From Sepioteuthis lessoniana (taxonomy: Eukaryota > Mollusca > Cephalopoda > Myopsida > Loliginidae), in the NCBI GenBank assembly GCA_963585895.1, contig OY757904.1:3380078-3444077 (forward strand): DNA of 64,000 nt, read 5' to 3'. The position numbers were made by a program, and so were the translations under genes. Shown here one piece after another: positions 33,841 through 44,195 of this stretch (position 1 is the stretch's first letter; each line of letters opens with the position of its first letter). The notes under the pieces were generated by a model. It made no database searches. It was not told the origin of the DNA and was given only the letters and a program-made list of their open reading frames with translations.

Positions 33841-33892
33841 AGAAGAAGAAGAAGAAGAAGAAGAAGAAGAAGAAGAAGAAGAAGAAGAAGAA
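33841..33892. repeat. (AAG)n microsatellite
   Basis: About 17 AAG units in the 5' flank of the LINE. Confidence 0.97.
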
Positions 33893-33935
33893 TATTTGTG
33901 GTTCTATTTGTTTAGACATTATTAACGATACTAAT

Positions 33936-35625
33936 CCTCCAGGATAGCCTGGCAAACAATAAACGAAGTAAGTAGAAGGAAGAGCACAGCCAAAGCAAAA
34001 TTGAAAGCTGCAAGCCAACAAGAAAGAGTAAAACTGTGGGAACAGCATTTCAAAAATCTACTAGGAAACCCACCGGAAATAACGGATGAACCGATCACCA
34101 GAATTATCAGTAAGCAATTAGACGTTAAACTAGGTCCTTTTACCAAAGAAGAACTCGACTCAGTTCTTAGAAGAATTAAAAATAGGAAAGCTGCAGGGCT
34201 AGACGAGATCCCCCTAGAAGTGTGGAAGACTAGACAATTCGACGATATACTGCTCCGACAATGCAACGCAGTCTATAGTCAAAATAGGATAGAAAGATGG
34301 ATGAAGCGATGCATCCTTCCTTTCCCTAAAAAAGGCGACCTCGGACTAGCCAAGAACTACCGAGGGATAACATTTACATCCATAGCAGCCAAAATCTACA
34401 ATGCCCTACTACGAAACCGCATAGAACCCAAAATAGACAACATCCTTAGGAAAAACCAAAATGGCTTCCGGAGAAAGAGATCCACAACCTCACAAATACT
34501 GACCATCCGTAGAATCCTTGAAGGCGTTCGGGCAAAAAACCTTCAGGTGACATTACTATTTGTCGACTTTACCAAGGCCTTCGATTCCATACACAGAGGG
34601 AAGATGGAGCAAACCCTACTAGCATACGGCCTACCAAAAGAAACCGTAGCAGCGATAATGATTCTCTACAGAAACACCAAAGGGAAAGTACGTTCACCAG
34701 ATGGAGACACGGAATACTTCGACATTGTTGCAGGAGTACTACAAGGAGACACACTAGCCCCGTACCTCTTTATCATCTGTCTAGACTACGTGGTTAGGAC
34801 TTCGATCGACAAAATCAGAGAGAATGGCTTCGAACTGACTTAGAGAAGCAAAAGGTAACCCGCAAAAACAATCTGATGACTTGGCGTTACTGGCGAATAC
34901 GCCTAATCAAGCAGAGACACTACTGCATAGTCTGGTACGAGCCGCAGCTGGCATTGGCCTTCATGTCAATGCACTCAAAACTGAATATATGTGTTACAAC
35001 CAAACGGGCAACATTGCCACACTAGACGGAGCCTCTCTGAAACTAGTAGACAAATTCACCTATCTAGGAAGTAGCGTCTCATCAACCGAAAAAGACATCG
35101 ACACACGACTGACGAAGGCATGGACGGCTATCGATAGGCTCTCGATTATATGGACATCAGACCTAACCGATAAAATGAAACGCTGTTTCTTCCAGGCAGC
35201 GGTTGTGTCGATACTGCTATATGGATGCACTACATGGACGCTAACTAAACGGCTGGAGAAAAAACTAGACGGAAATTACACAAGAATGTTGAGAGCAGTA
35301 TTGAACAATTTCTGGCGACAACACCCCACGAGACACCAACTATACGGACACTTGCCCCCCCCCCATAACGAAAACTATAAAAGTTAGACGAACCAGACAC
35401 GCGGGACACTGCTGGAGAAGCAAGGACGAGCTCATAAGCGATGTACTCCTGTGGACCCCCACATAAGGATGTGCAAAAGCAGGACGACCAGCACGAACTT
35501 ACATACAGCAACTATGTGAGGACACAGGATGTAACTCTGAAGACCTGCCGGAGGCGATGAATGATAGGGAGAAGTGGCGAGAGAGGGTCTGGGATATCCG
35601 TGCTTGCGGCACGACATGATGATGA
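33936..35625 (+). pseudogene. APE-type LINE RT, best preserved copy
   Basis: Open from about 33936 to a TAG at 34841. The order is SRIAWQTINEVSRRKS linker, HFKNLLGNP, RRIKNRKAAGLDEIP, ILPFPKKGDLGLAKNYRGI, KNQNGFRRKRSTTSQI, LLFVDFTKAFDSIHRGKM (first catalytic Asp), GVLQGDTLAPYLFIICLDYV. At about 34872 a 17-base deletion removes most of the codons for DADYA of the YADD box and shifts the frame. The downstream frame (34881-35387) resumes with LLANTPNQAETLL and runs to LYGCTTWTLTKRLEKK. A C run at 35347-35357 shifts the frame again. The last part reaches a (GATGAT)n end at 35615-35630. The endonuclease is truncated away. It cannot be active. Confidence 0.95.
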
Positions 35626-35700
35626 TGATGAATCCTGTTTTTGTATTTTATTAAAGATCCATCATTGTTCTATCGACACTTGTTTCGCCATTTTAAAGTC

Positions 35701-35744
35701 CTGATGAAGGTTCATTCGAACTGAAACGTTTTAATGTTGACGTC
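35701..35744 (+). ncRNA. Hammerhead-like motif beside LINE and Penelope
   Basis: CTGATGA (35701-35707), stem II GGTTC/GAACT around ATTC, GAAA (35723-35726), stem III CGT/ACG, then GTC with cleavage expected after 35744. The core residues are all canonical. Stem I is poor: only scattered pairs between AAAGTC and TTTTCG. It lies downstream of the LINE and opposite in strand to the Penelope remnant. Confidence 0.45.
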
Positions 35745-35829
35745 TTTTCGTAATATTACTTCTGGATTACTTTATTTTTCAATTTTTTTTCATACTCTCA
35801 GATCCTTTTCATAATTTACCTTCATATAT

Positions 35830-37740
35830 ATATTCTTTGTGTGTGGGTGCATGTGTGGCTGTGTACATTCGTATACATGCATGTATATATACATGTTTTT
35901 TTTAAGGGCATGTGGTGGGTTTAATGTGTTTGGAATCTATTTGACTCCACAGTCTTATGCTTGTGTTTGTGTTTAGTTAGGCTCTAATTAATGTTAGTTA
36001 AAATCTATCAATGAAAGTTTTTCTTTAATTTGGAGTAATGAAAAGTCATTAGTCTGCATTATTGAAATTATTTTCACACCTCATTTGCTACATTCATAAA
36101 AGTGTTTTGGCATATAATATTTTCCATTTTCAGGTAAATTTTATCATTAAGGGTTTTCGGACTGTTGTCTTGATCTTTATAGTTATTTCCTCAACGTTTC
36201 GGCCGATATATCCATCGGCCTTCTTCAGGTGTTTGTCGAACTCGGGAACCTACTGTTACTCGCCTGCAGGACACATAGCGTAACGGTTATCGGCGTTGGT
36301 TTTCTAAGCTTCTAAGGAGACAATCATCTGGAGGTTGCAGGTTCAATCCTAACTGCAGGCGAGTAACAATACAGGAATACTTAACACTTGTACCCGGTTA
36401 TGGCTTACAGAATCAGAACAGGTGACCTCTTAAATTCAATAAAGGACGTAGTTCGAAGTTCCGTGTAGGTTCCCAAGTTCGACGAAGACAATAGTCCAAA
36501 AACCTTTAATGATAAAAATCATCAAGTTTCGTCTCAGAAATTTAGGCAACTAATTTTCGGTCATTTAATGTTGCTTTTATGTAAAGAGACACTTTTGTTT
36601 AGTGCTTCACTGCATCCAATGTATATTTCATTGCAGTTAGTTCATTTGATTATGTAGACTAATTTTTTTGGATTGCATCTTTGATTTCTATTCATCATGA
36701 ATGTTGTTTTTGAGTTTTCAAAGGTATAGAATTCTCCTTTTATGATTATATTACATAGTCCACATCTTTTTGTTAATATTTTCAGACTCAAATCCTTGTA
36801 TATTCCCCAAATTTAGGAGAAGTTATTGTGTATTTGAATTTTTCTGTTTTTTGTTTGTTTTTTATTACACTTGTTGTGTCTAGCATATTTTAATCATTGT
36901 TTTTAAGTCGATCTATATTCTTTGATATATCTGAGAATAGTTCTGGGTTGTTTTTGTCATATGTTGAAACATATGCTAAGGGTTATCCATTGCTATGTTT
37001 TTTTAGGGTTCGTAATTGTTTTAATGGTATTTTGCCGGCAAATTCGAATCCTTTATTTATTAGTGCTGTTGGATATCCCCTCTGGTGAAGAGATTGGTTT
37101 AATTCTTCTTGGCGAGTTTGTTGGAGGTTTTTGTTAGTAACTATGTTGCAAATCCTATGTAGCAAATCTTATGTGTTAGAACGTAAGGGATGGGTTTTCT
37201 CCAGTTCTTTTTAGTAACGACTTCTGAAATAAATGTATTGTTGAGTGTTTGTGCATTTGTAGTAAACATCTGTGATAATTTGGCCATTTTGATTTTTCAT
37301 GAGAGTGTCTAAAATGGTAAGTTTTCAAAGTTGTATTTAATGGGGAATTTCTTTTTGTGTAGGTTTTGCAGAAAATTACGTAAATCGTTTATGCTACTCC
37401 AAGAGCATTTCCATAATATGAAACAGTCAACCACGTATATTTTCCATAATGAAATAAATTGTTTTGATATTGTTGCAGTATTTTCCCTGGTGATTTTATA
37501 TAGATTTTCTACTAAGTATGCTAAAGTTAAGGTGGCTTACGTTGGTGACCTAAAAGCTATTCAAAGAATTTAGATATAATTTATGTTGTCGAATTGTAAA
37601 GAGTTATTATTTAAGATAAATTCTATACCATCAGTAAGAAAATTTTAGTTAAATCTTGGGTGTCTGTGAATGTCCCATTGAATTTAATTGTCCTTGAAGA
37701 CCTCTGGTCTCTGCATGTGTTTTTTGGTATATATAAAAGC
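35830..37740 (-). pseudogene. Penelope-like element: RT and GIY-YIG remnant B
   Basis: Minus sense, frameshifted: NGQIITDVYYKCTNTQ near 37300, LLHRICNIVTNKNLQQTRQEEL (about 37160), LNQSLHQRGYPTALINKG, FEFAGKIPLKQLRTLKKHSNG, PLAYVSTYDKNNPELFSDI (about 36960), as in the C-terminal RT and linker of Penelope-like elements. Then FMMNRNQRCNPKK, VYIIK-TNCNEIYIGCSEA (about 36600-36690), which holds the two halves of a GIY-YIG nuclease, and LYIKATLN. A foldback interrupts it at 36138-36551. Coding resumes as ENGKYYMPKHFYECSK. Stops throughout; a dead element. Confidence 0.8.
36138..36551. repeat. Foldback element FB1, copy 2, inside Penelope
   Basis: The left arm starts TTTTATCATTAAGGGTTTTC and the right arm ends with its complement (CCTTTAATGATAAAAATC). 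The inner hairpin has TACTCGCCTGCAG facing CTGCAGGCGAGTAAC. The left arm, minus strand, has CTGAAGA, a seven-pair stem II (GGCCGAT/ATCGGCC) and GAAAC. The flanks ATTTTCAGGT and ATTTTCGGT look like a target duplication, and copy A at about 18510 shows the uninterrupted sequence. Confidence 0.88.
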
Positions 37741-37746
37741 ATGTAT

Positions 37747-37749
<3 letters not shown>

Positions 37750-37796
<47 letters not shown>

Positions 37797-37885
37797 TTTG
37801 TATCTTTGTGTGTGTTTATATGTGTGCGCGTGTAGGTATGTGCGTTTCTGTGTGTATTTATGTATATATATATATATATATATAC
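37750..37885. repeat. (TA)n, TG-rich and (TA)n runs
   Basis: TA runs at about 37750-37795 and 37862-37883 with a TGTGTG-rich piece between and after. Confidence 0.95.
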
Positions 37886-37956
37886 TTCTTTCTGTGTGCC
37901 CATATATGTGTGTAGGAGTGTGTATGAGTGTGTGTTTGTTTGTGTGTGTAAATTAT

Positions 37957-38200
37957 CCAAATGGTTAGAGTGTTCGCCAATGGCCCGGGAGACCTGGGTT
38001 CAAACCCAGGTCGAGTCATACCAAAGACTTAAAAAATGGTACTTGATGCTACCTTGCTTCACATTCAGCATTATAAGGTAAGGATTAAGGTAAAGGAATC
38101 CAAGGAAAGGAGTAGCGCCCTCCCCTACACCTTGGTGTAGTAGCTATTGAAAAGGGATCCTTCGGGTAACCCTTGACTAAAGCCGCCAACTTAACAACTT
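37957..38200 (+). repeat. tRNA-headed SINE, type E
   Basis: A tRNA-like head from about 37957: A box TGGTTAGAGTGTTCG, and a T arm CCTGGGTTCAAACCCAGG with a perfect stem. Then CATACCAAAGACTT, a variable body and a tail with GGGATCCTTCGGGTAACCC...ACTAAAGCCGCCAA. It fits the general tRNA-SINE layout known from octopus. Another copy is at 26986. Confidence 0.85.
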
Positions 38201-38552
38201 TACTTATTTACATGCATAAAAACAGAAAAAGATATATGCATTCGTATATTACACGAATTGTCTTCAATAAGTATCCAAGTTTTATCTGTATTTACCAAGA
38301 AAGGAATTAAGAATGAATTAAAATTGTCCTCTTATGATTCAGCTCAGGAATTACAGCGAATGTTTTTTTGTCCTGGCTCCGCTGAAATTATCTTTTTAAG
38401 TAGTGAGAAGTTGCGCGCTGTTGAATTTAAAAAAATGTTCTTCATGCTGTAGAGATGAAACTTCAATTTAGGGAACAAGAAAAAAGTATCATGAGCGTGG
38501 GTAAGATGAATATGAAGGTTGCTGCACTTCCACAATCTTGTATTTCACAAAA

Positions 38553-38711
38553 GATTTCCGATTAAAAAGTATCGAGAATGCTGAGCAGTAAGTATCTAGA
38601 ATTGGCACTGACTCGTCTAAATGAAATGTAAGTTGCTTATCAGCGCACATTAATGCGTATAAAATAAAAGAAATAAAGATTCAGTCTCAATACTTTTTGA
38701 TCACACCTGAT
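38553..38711. repeat. Mariner-type MITE
   Basis: About 158 bp. The left end (GATTAAAAAGTATCGAGAATG) and right end (CAGTCTCAATACTTTTTGATC) are imperfect inverted repeats. A similar end occurs at 46389-46414 (AGAGACTTTTTGATCACAC). No coding sequence is present. The interior is unrelated to the mariner copies here. Confidence 0.6.
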
Positions 38712-38714
38712 GTA

Positions 38715-40138
38715 TGTAAAGTAAAGTTAGGGACCTTAGTCGAGGGTGACCCGAAGGCTCCCTTTTCTATAGCTTGAGAGTACGTTGGGTTAACCAGGGG
38801 TGGGTGTCGATTTGGTTGCTAGCCCGCACCGCGAGTCGTACGTGGCCCAGATGTTGCAATGCTAGGGCAGTCCATAACAGCGAGTCGTTACGTGGACTGG
38901 ATGCTGCATTGCTGGAGCATCGTGGTTGGTAGATTGATACGATATCCCGGTTTTGACAGTACGTTGGGTTAACCGGGGGGTGTCGATCTGGTTGCTAGCC
39001 CGTACAGCGAGTCGTTACGTGGACTGCATGCTACATTGCGGGAGCGACGAGGTCGAAATCGGTGTTGGCAGCTTGGTCGTGTAGAGTCGAGTGAGTTGAT
39101 CGGTGAAGCTAGGGCTTTGTCGTGCCCCTAGCTGTGCGGGCGTATGGTTTACGGTAGCTAAAGCCGTGCGGATGAGTCAGGACGGTAGCTATGGCTGTGT
39201 CGCGCCAAAGCTGTGCGGACGTATCGGACGGTAGCTATGGCTTTGCGCGCCAAAGCTGTGTGGGCGTATCGGACGGTATCTAAGGCTTTGCGCGCCAAAA
39301 TTGTGCGAACGTATTGGACGGTAGCTAAGGCTATTTCGCGCCAAAGCTGTGCGGGCGTATCGATACGATAGCTAAGGCTTTGCACGCTCAAGCTCTGCAC
39401 TGTCGAGCGAACTGGCCAGGAGGCCGAGGCAAAGATTGGCGTTATCTCAGCGCTGCGCAGATAGTGAAGCGGTAGCTAAAAGCTAACCCGTGCCTTTAGC
39501 GCTGCGCAGCCAAACGGACGAGCGGAACCAAGCAGTGGTTAAGACCGGCTGATCTTAGTGAATCCTCTTCGTGTTTTGTCTATTTCGACTGGTCGTTAAG
39601 GACCGTCAGAGATACTCCAACCCGCAGAAGGTACTCTTATGGTTCTTAAAAGGACCTTTAGTGCATATCAATATGATGGAAAAAAAGGATGAATCTGCGA
39701 CTAGAAGTGGCGGTGAGGTGAATGCAACCACGATAACGTAGGATTCGACCTCTTGGAGCCGAGTGGCCCCTGAGAGCGTCCTCGAAGACCTCTGAATTTT
39801 TCGCCGCCGAAGCCTTTTTCATATGAAAGAAAGGCAACACCACTTCTACCGCGCCGCGTAAATAGAAAGTTCTCCTATAAAAAAAATGGACGTAGAAAAT
39901 AAGCCCTTCTTTAGCCTGGTATAGGCTAGCGAAGATAATTAAATCCATTTTTATAGAATTATTTCTGGCAGAAATGTTTTGCAAATGTTGATAAATGTTA
40001 ATTTATCCCTTTCTGAACTGTAACGGCTGGTTAGAGTCGAAAAAGGGCTTTGTCATTTCCGGCTGTACCCGGATGTAATTTTTCTAGGGAGAACGAGTAA
40101 TCCAACCTGTTTATGTTTGTAGGCAGGTCGCGGCACAC
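38715..40138. repeat. GC-rich repetitive block of unknown origin
   Basis: Base composition changes abruptly to GC-rich with many CpG. It begins with a piece of SINE-E-like tail (GGTGACCCGAAGGCTCCC). Two copies of a roughly 90-bp segment follow (38769 and 38958; GTACGTTGGGTTAACC, GCGAGTCGT), then a tandem array at 39110-39385, then unique GC-rich sequence. A last part (40018-40138) begins TGTAACGGCTGGTTAG and ends in CACACA. TG...CA ends would suit an LTR, but no second LTR, primer site or protease/RT frame is seen. Confidence 0.6.
39110..39385. repeat. 45-bp GC-rich tandem repeat, about six units
   Basis: Units contain GGACGGTAGCTAAGGCTTTG, GCGCCAAAGCTGTGCGGGCG and TATC. Unit length is about 45 bp with occasional three-base changes, so an 80-codon minus frame (39400-39158) stays open as a 15-residue repeat (core TVRYVRTALAR). 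No reason to think it is translated. Confidence 0.85.
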
Positions 40139-40202
40139 ACATACGGATACGCACGCCCATCTATAGAATATTATATTTTGTATAGGAAAAGGGTATAGTA
40201 AT

Positions 40203-40490
40203 ATATATTTACCAACCCCTCCACTCTGGCAGGATATGACACAAGGTCAATTTTTTAAAGCGGAGTTTAACAGGTTTGAATTCAGAGTTTTCCTTCTCCT
40301 AGACTAGTTGCCTCACCCAGTGTGCCCCTACTGTTTACCCATAGCTGGAGGGAGAATAATTGGATTCATACCTTTCCCAAGGGTATTTGTGCTATGTGAA
40401 ATGCAATCAATCTCGTCCAGGATTTGAACTCGTGTCACCGTGTCCATTTCCTACGACTATAATCATTACACCACGGACACCTCGTAGTAT
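40203..40490 (-). repeat. tRNA-headed SINE, type A
   Basis: Tail TTTACCAACCCCTCCACTC at the left, the shared CATAGCTGGAGGGAGAAT block, then a right end differing from the 22.8-kb copy: B box GGATTTGAACTCGTG and GGTGTCCGTGGTGTAATG on minus, a different tRNA-like head subtype. Confidence 0.82.
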
Positions 40491-40494
40491 AAGA

Positions 40495-41780
40495 ATTAAT
40501 ACGTTTGATTTTAAGAACCAAGTTAGAGACAATTAGTGCACAGAAACTGTTTACGTGTATGTCAACATGTGCATACACCTACGTATATATTTATATTTGA
40601 ATATGAGTAAGCGATTGAAAGAAGAACCTGTTAGGGTTAAAGAACTCAATTAGTCTCGTTCACTTTATTCATAAATCAGAATTAAAATGATGATCACGTC
40701 CCAATCGAACGATCTATGAAAACTATTATACACTCAGCATAATTAAGATCTCAGATGAAGGAATATGAGAATTGTAAATTTATTGCGTTACATGTCACAA
40801 TTTACATGGTCATAGTGTAATTAAAATCATTGCATGTGGGGAGAATTAAAATTGCTGCTTGCTTATCTGTTAAGCTTTCTGTATGAGATGAAATAATGTA
40901 ATCGTAAACAATGAACATTAGAAATTTGGTTCAACTGTTTCACTTGCTTTTATATCAAAATGCTGACATTGTCATTTCTTTAACAATGTCATTAGAGGAC
41001 AAAGTAGAATTTGATTAGAACCGTTTCTGTTTATTTTCGGTTTTATATAGTACATATATTTGACTGCAAGAACTTTCCATAGTCTCAAACCATTCTTTCT
41101 TAACTAAAGGTTAGCCATAAGGCAACTCAGAATCCTTAGAGATGAAAACACAATTTTAATACCAATTCCTGTCAAATTAAAATGTTTCTATACTCTATTC
41201 ACTTCATCAGGTATTGATGAAAAAAAAACTTTATAAGAAAATAAATAAAGAATTAATATTGAAACACAATTTCAATCATTTTTGGTAGTTTATTATTAAA
41301 GTAAAATTAAAAAGAAAATAGCACGGCCAGATATTTGCAAAGTTTTGCTACGCTTTGCCGTAAAGCCATGAAAATAGACGAATCTCGGATATCTGAACTT
41401 GATAACAACCACTTTTTAGAGTTGTAACTATTGTACTGTGAAATGTGTCGTTAGGTATAATAGGATCTGTGTTCCCCTGGAAGGTTCAAAAGAAAAAATC
41501 TATATTTTAAGTATGTACAAACATATGACCAAATTAGATAAATTTAAAAAATAATATGCTGAAAGAAATAAAGTTTCTGATTTCAAATGATTATAAAATT
41601 AGGCGTAAATAATAATTACGTGCTTTTGAAAGTAGCAAGCAATATTATATTATTTTCGTTGTGTTTTTTATAATTTCCAGTACATCTACCGGAGAGTCAT
41701 CTAATCACCGTGGAGTCTATTGAAATTACTCTCAACTGTCTGTTTTCAATCAAAAAACAACCAAAATAAAACAAAACAAA
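40495..41780. other. AT-rich DNA, nothing assigned
   Basis: No supported element. Confidence 0.45.
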
Positions 41781-41782
41781 CA

Positions 41783-41785
<3 letters not shown>

Positions 41786-41872
<87 letters not shown>
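41786..41872. repeat. (TA)n(TG)n microsatellite
   Basis: A TA run interrupted by ATTTATATATATAAT, then a TG run. Confidence 0.95.
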
Positions 41873-41873
<1 letters not shown>

Positions 41874-42439
41874 ACATATTTACAGAAAGCATTTTATACA
41901 GCCGCTCAAGTATATATGCTTGTTATTTTCTTTAGTTAAAGACAAGTCCATATTTTGCCGAAGATCGCAAATCGCCGATTTTATTGAAAACTCATAAATT
42001 ATTGTTTTACTTTAAAACGACGTTTAACTATTGACATAAACTGTAGAAAGGTTTGGTCTATCGTTTTACTCCCTCACATTTATCTCCCCTTCAATCTAAT
42101 CCTATCTTTATCATTGCTTTGTAAATTTATCTGTTGTATACGAAGACGTTGTTTAAACAATGTTAATGCATTCCATTAGATTTGTGGCAAATACACTTCG
42201 TAAAAACAAAGAGGAAATGTGTTTGTAAAACAAGCTTATTTCTGCTTATTTGATTGTTAGGCTTAGATGCCAAAATAAGTTCTCATGAGTTTAAAAAACC
42301 TGTTAGTTCTTTGGCTTCAGTTGTTAATATCTGTGAATTAATATCACAGAAGACAATTATAAAGAATTAATGGAAATGATGTTCTGTAAGTTTAAAGATT
42401 TAAGTCGTTATACCGTTATAAAAGAATATTTTCTCCGGA

Positions 42440-43255
42440 GCCATTTGGTTTGGTTTGGTTTTATGGCATATCAACCTTTGTAGGTTATTTAATGCCAAAT
42501 CCATTTCTATGTAAATAATCAGTTCTATTTCAAACAATTCAGTTCAGCATGAGTGCTCAGTTTGTCAAAAAGCATTTCTATTTCAAACTATTCAGTTTAT
42601 TCAAGCAGTTATATATAACAATTCAGTTTAGTGTAAGTACAGCTTCAGTGTCAAAAACAGTTCAATTTCAAATAATTCAGTTTAGCATGAGCACGTAGTT
42701 TAAATGTAAGTACAGTTTAATAGGGAAAAAACATTTCTTTTTCGAGCTATTCAGTTTAGTCAAGTAGCTTTAATTCAGCTAATTCAGTTTAGTATAAGTA
42801 CAGATTTTGTTTACACACAGTTAAATGTCAATACAGTTCTATGTTAAACAATTCAGTTCAGCGCAAATACAGTTTCAATGTCAAAAACATTCTATTTCAA
42901 ATATTTCAGTCAAGCATGAGCACGCAGTTCAAATGTAAGTACGGTTCAATTGTTTAAAACATTTCTATTTCAAGCTATTCAGTTTAATCTAACAATTTAG
43001 GTTAGCATAAGTATGCCGTTAGTTCAATTTAACCCATAGATAGGGCCGCCCTATCAGGTGCTACCACGCCGGGCCAGAGTGGACGTGGGAGCAATAGCAA
43101 TGAAAGGGTGCTCCGTATTCTCCAAGGCCCCAGCATTACTGTGACCTCACCATCAGACTTTTTAGTGTCATAACCAGGACACTCATTTGGGGGGGTCTTA
43201 CCTCTCTGAAGAGGTGCAGTCAATGTATTCTACAGCCCCAGCCAACTTGGCAAGG
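42440..43255 (-). repeat. Longest SINE-like family C copy
   Basis: Tail at the left (GGCATATCAACCTTTGTAGG). The sub-repeat array is longer than in other copies (about ten imperfect units, 42520-43015). The body is 43020-43255 (GCCGGGCCAGAGTGGACG, AGTGTCATAACCAGGACAC, CTACAGCCCCAGCC). The minus frame at 43029-43223 is part of the repeat. Confidence 0.82.
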
Positions 43256-43259
43256 AGCC

Positions 43260-43790
43260 ATTTGGGAAGATCTCCATATATTCTTAGTGATTTTACGTGA
43301 AAGGTTCGATTATGATCTAAAAGTGATGAAGTAAAAGTATCAAAACTATTAGGACATATATGATGAAAATATCTGCTTTGTCAGCCACTCCGATGATCCT
43401 GCTGTTCTATATAAAAGCAAATTGTATAAACAGCATTTTTCTGTGCATTGTGACAATATCTCAGTCAGCTTACTCTTTCTTTTTTATGTTATTATACTGC
43501 TTAAAGCAAAATGATTTTATATTACTTGTTAAGTTGTATATACTTTGGGATAGTTGCCATATGATTTGTGGGTCGAATACGCCTGATTGTGAAAGTTTTT
43601 GCATTTTGACTGTAAAGTGGTATCTGAAAATTTATTATAAAATTGATCGCAACAAATAATTCCGATATTAAATCTGAAATCAGTCAGATGACCAAATAAC
43701 TAAAGATCAATTGGTCAACAAATGTATTTTCGTATAAGTTAAACATGGCTCTTAAGTTTGAGCTGAATTCTCAAATACTTTCATAAAAAG
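43260..43790. other. No gene recognised
   Basis: A 99-codon plus frame (43360-43659, cysteine- and isoleucine-rich, membrane-like) has no recognisable family and a length compatible with chance. Confidence 0.4.
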
Positions 43791-43829
43791 TTGAGCCAGT
43801 CTCTTATATCTGTTTTCATATTCGGAATT

Positions 43830-44195
43830 ATCGCCTCAAAGCTACTCCCCACCCTAATTGTGGGGTATAAAATATTGCTGATAGATATGATTCTTCTAAA
43901 GAGATGTCTTTGTGTCCTAAAATGCATCTGATGGTGAGACTCCCGTGCTGGAAATCTGAGGAGAGTCGAGTACAAATTCATTGCCATTACTCCCAAATCC
44001 ACTCTTATTCAGAGTGAATATCAAAGTCCAATCTGTGAGTCAATGAGTTCGCTTTAAAAGTTATTCCCAGTCGATAGGACCCTTTGTAACACCCCCAACC
44101 CAAAATGCAGAAAAATCTAAATATGAACATACGATGAATGCGATTCCCTAACCTCTTGGTGTTAAATAATCCATGATGGGTTGACATGTCGATAA
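43830..44195 (+). repeat. SINE-like family C copy without sub-repeats
   Basis: Body in plus sense: CTGATGGTGAGACTCCC, TCATTGCCATTACTCCCA, GTCGATAGGACCC; tail GATGGGTTGACATGTCG then ATAAAATCA. The frames within it are artefacts. Confidence 0.7.

Noticed and set aside
33931-34266. Minus-strand frames opposite the LINE RT
   Set aside because: They are antisense shadows of the RT coding sequence and of the (AAG)n run.
37957-38030. Functional tRNA gene
   Set aside because: Perfect T arm but no acceptor stem; it is the head of a SINE present in more than one copy.
38715-38780. Ribosomal RNA fragment
   Set aside because: The GGGACCTTAG...GACCCGAAGGCTCCC segment matches the tails of nearby type E SINEs, not rRNA.
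39158-39400. 80-codon arginine-rich frame on minus
   Set aside because: It is the 45-bp tandem repeat read in a frame kept open by its period.
40018-40138. Definite solo LTR
   Set aside because: It has TG...CA ends, but no second copy, target duplication or polyadenylation signal could be confirmed, so it is mentioned only as a possibility.
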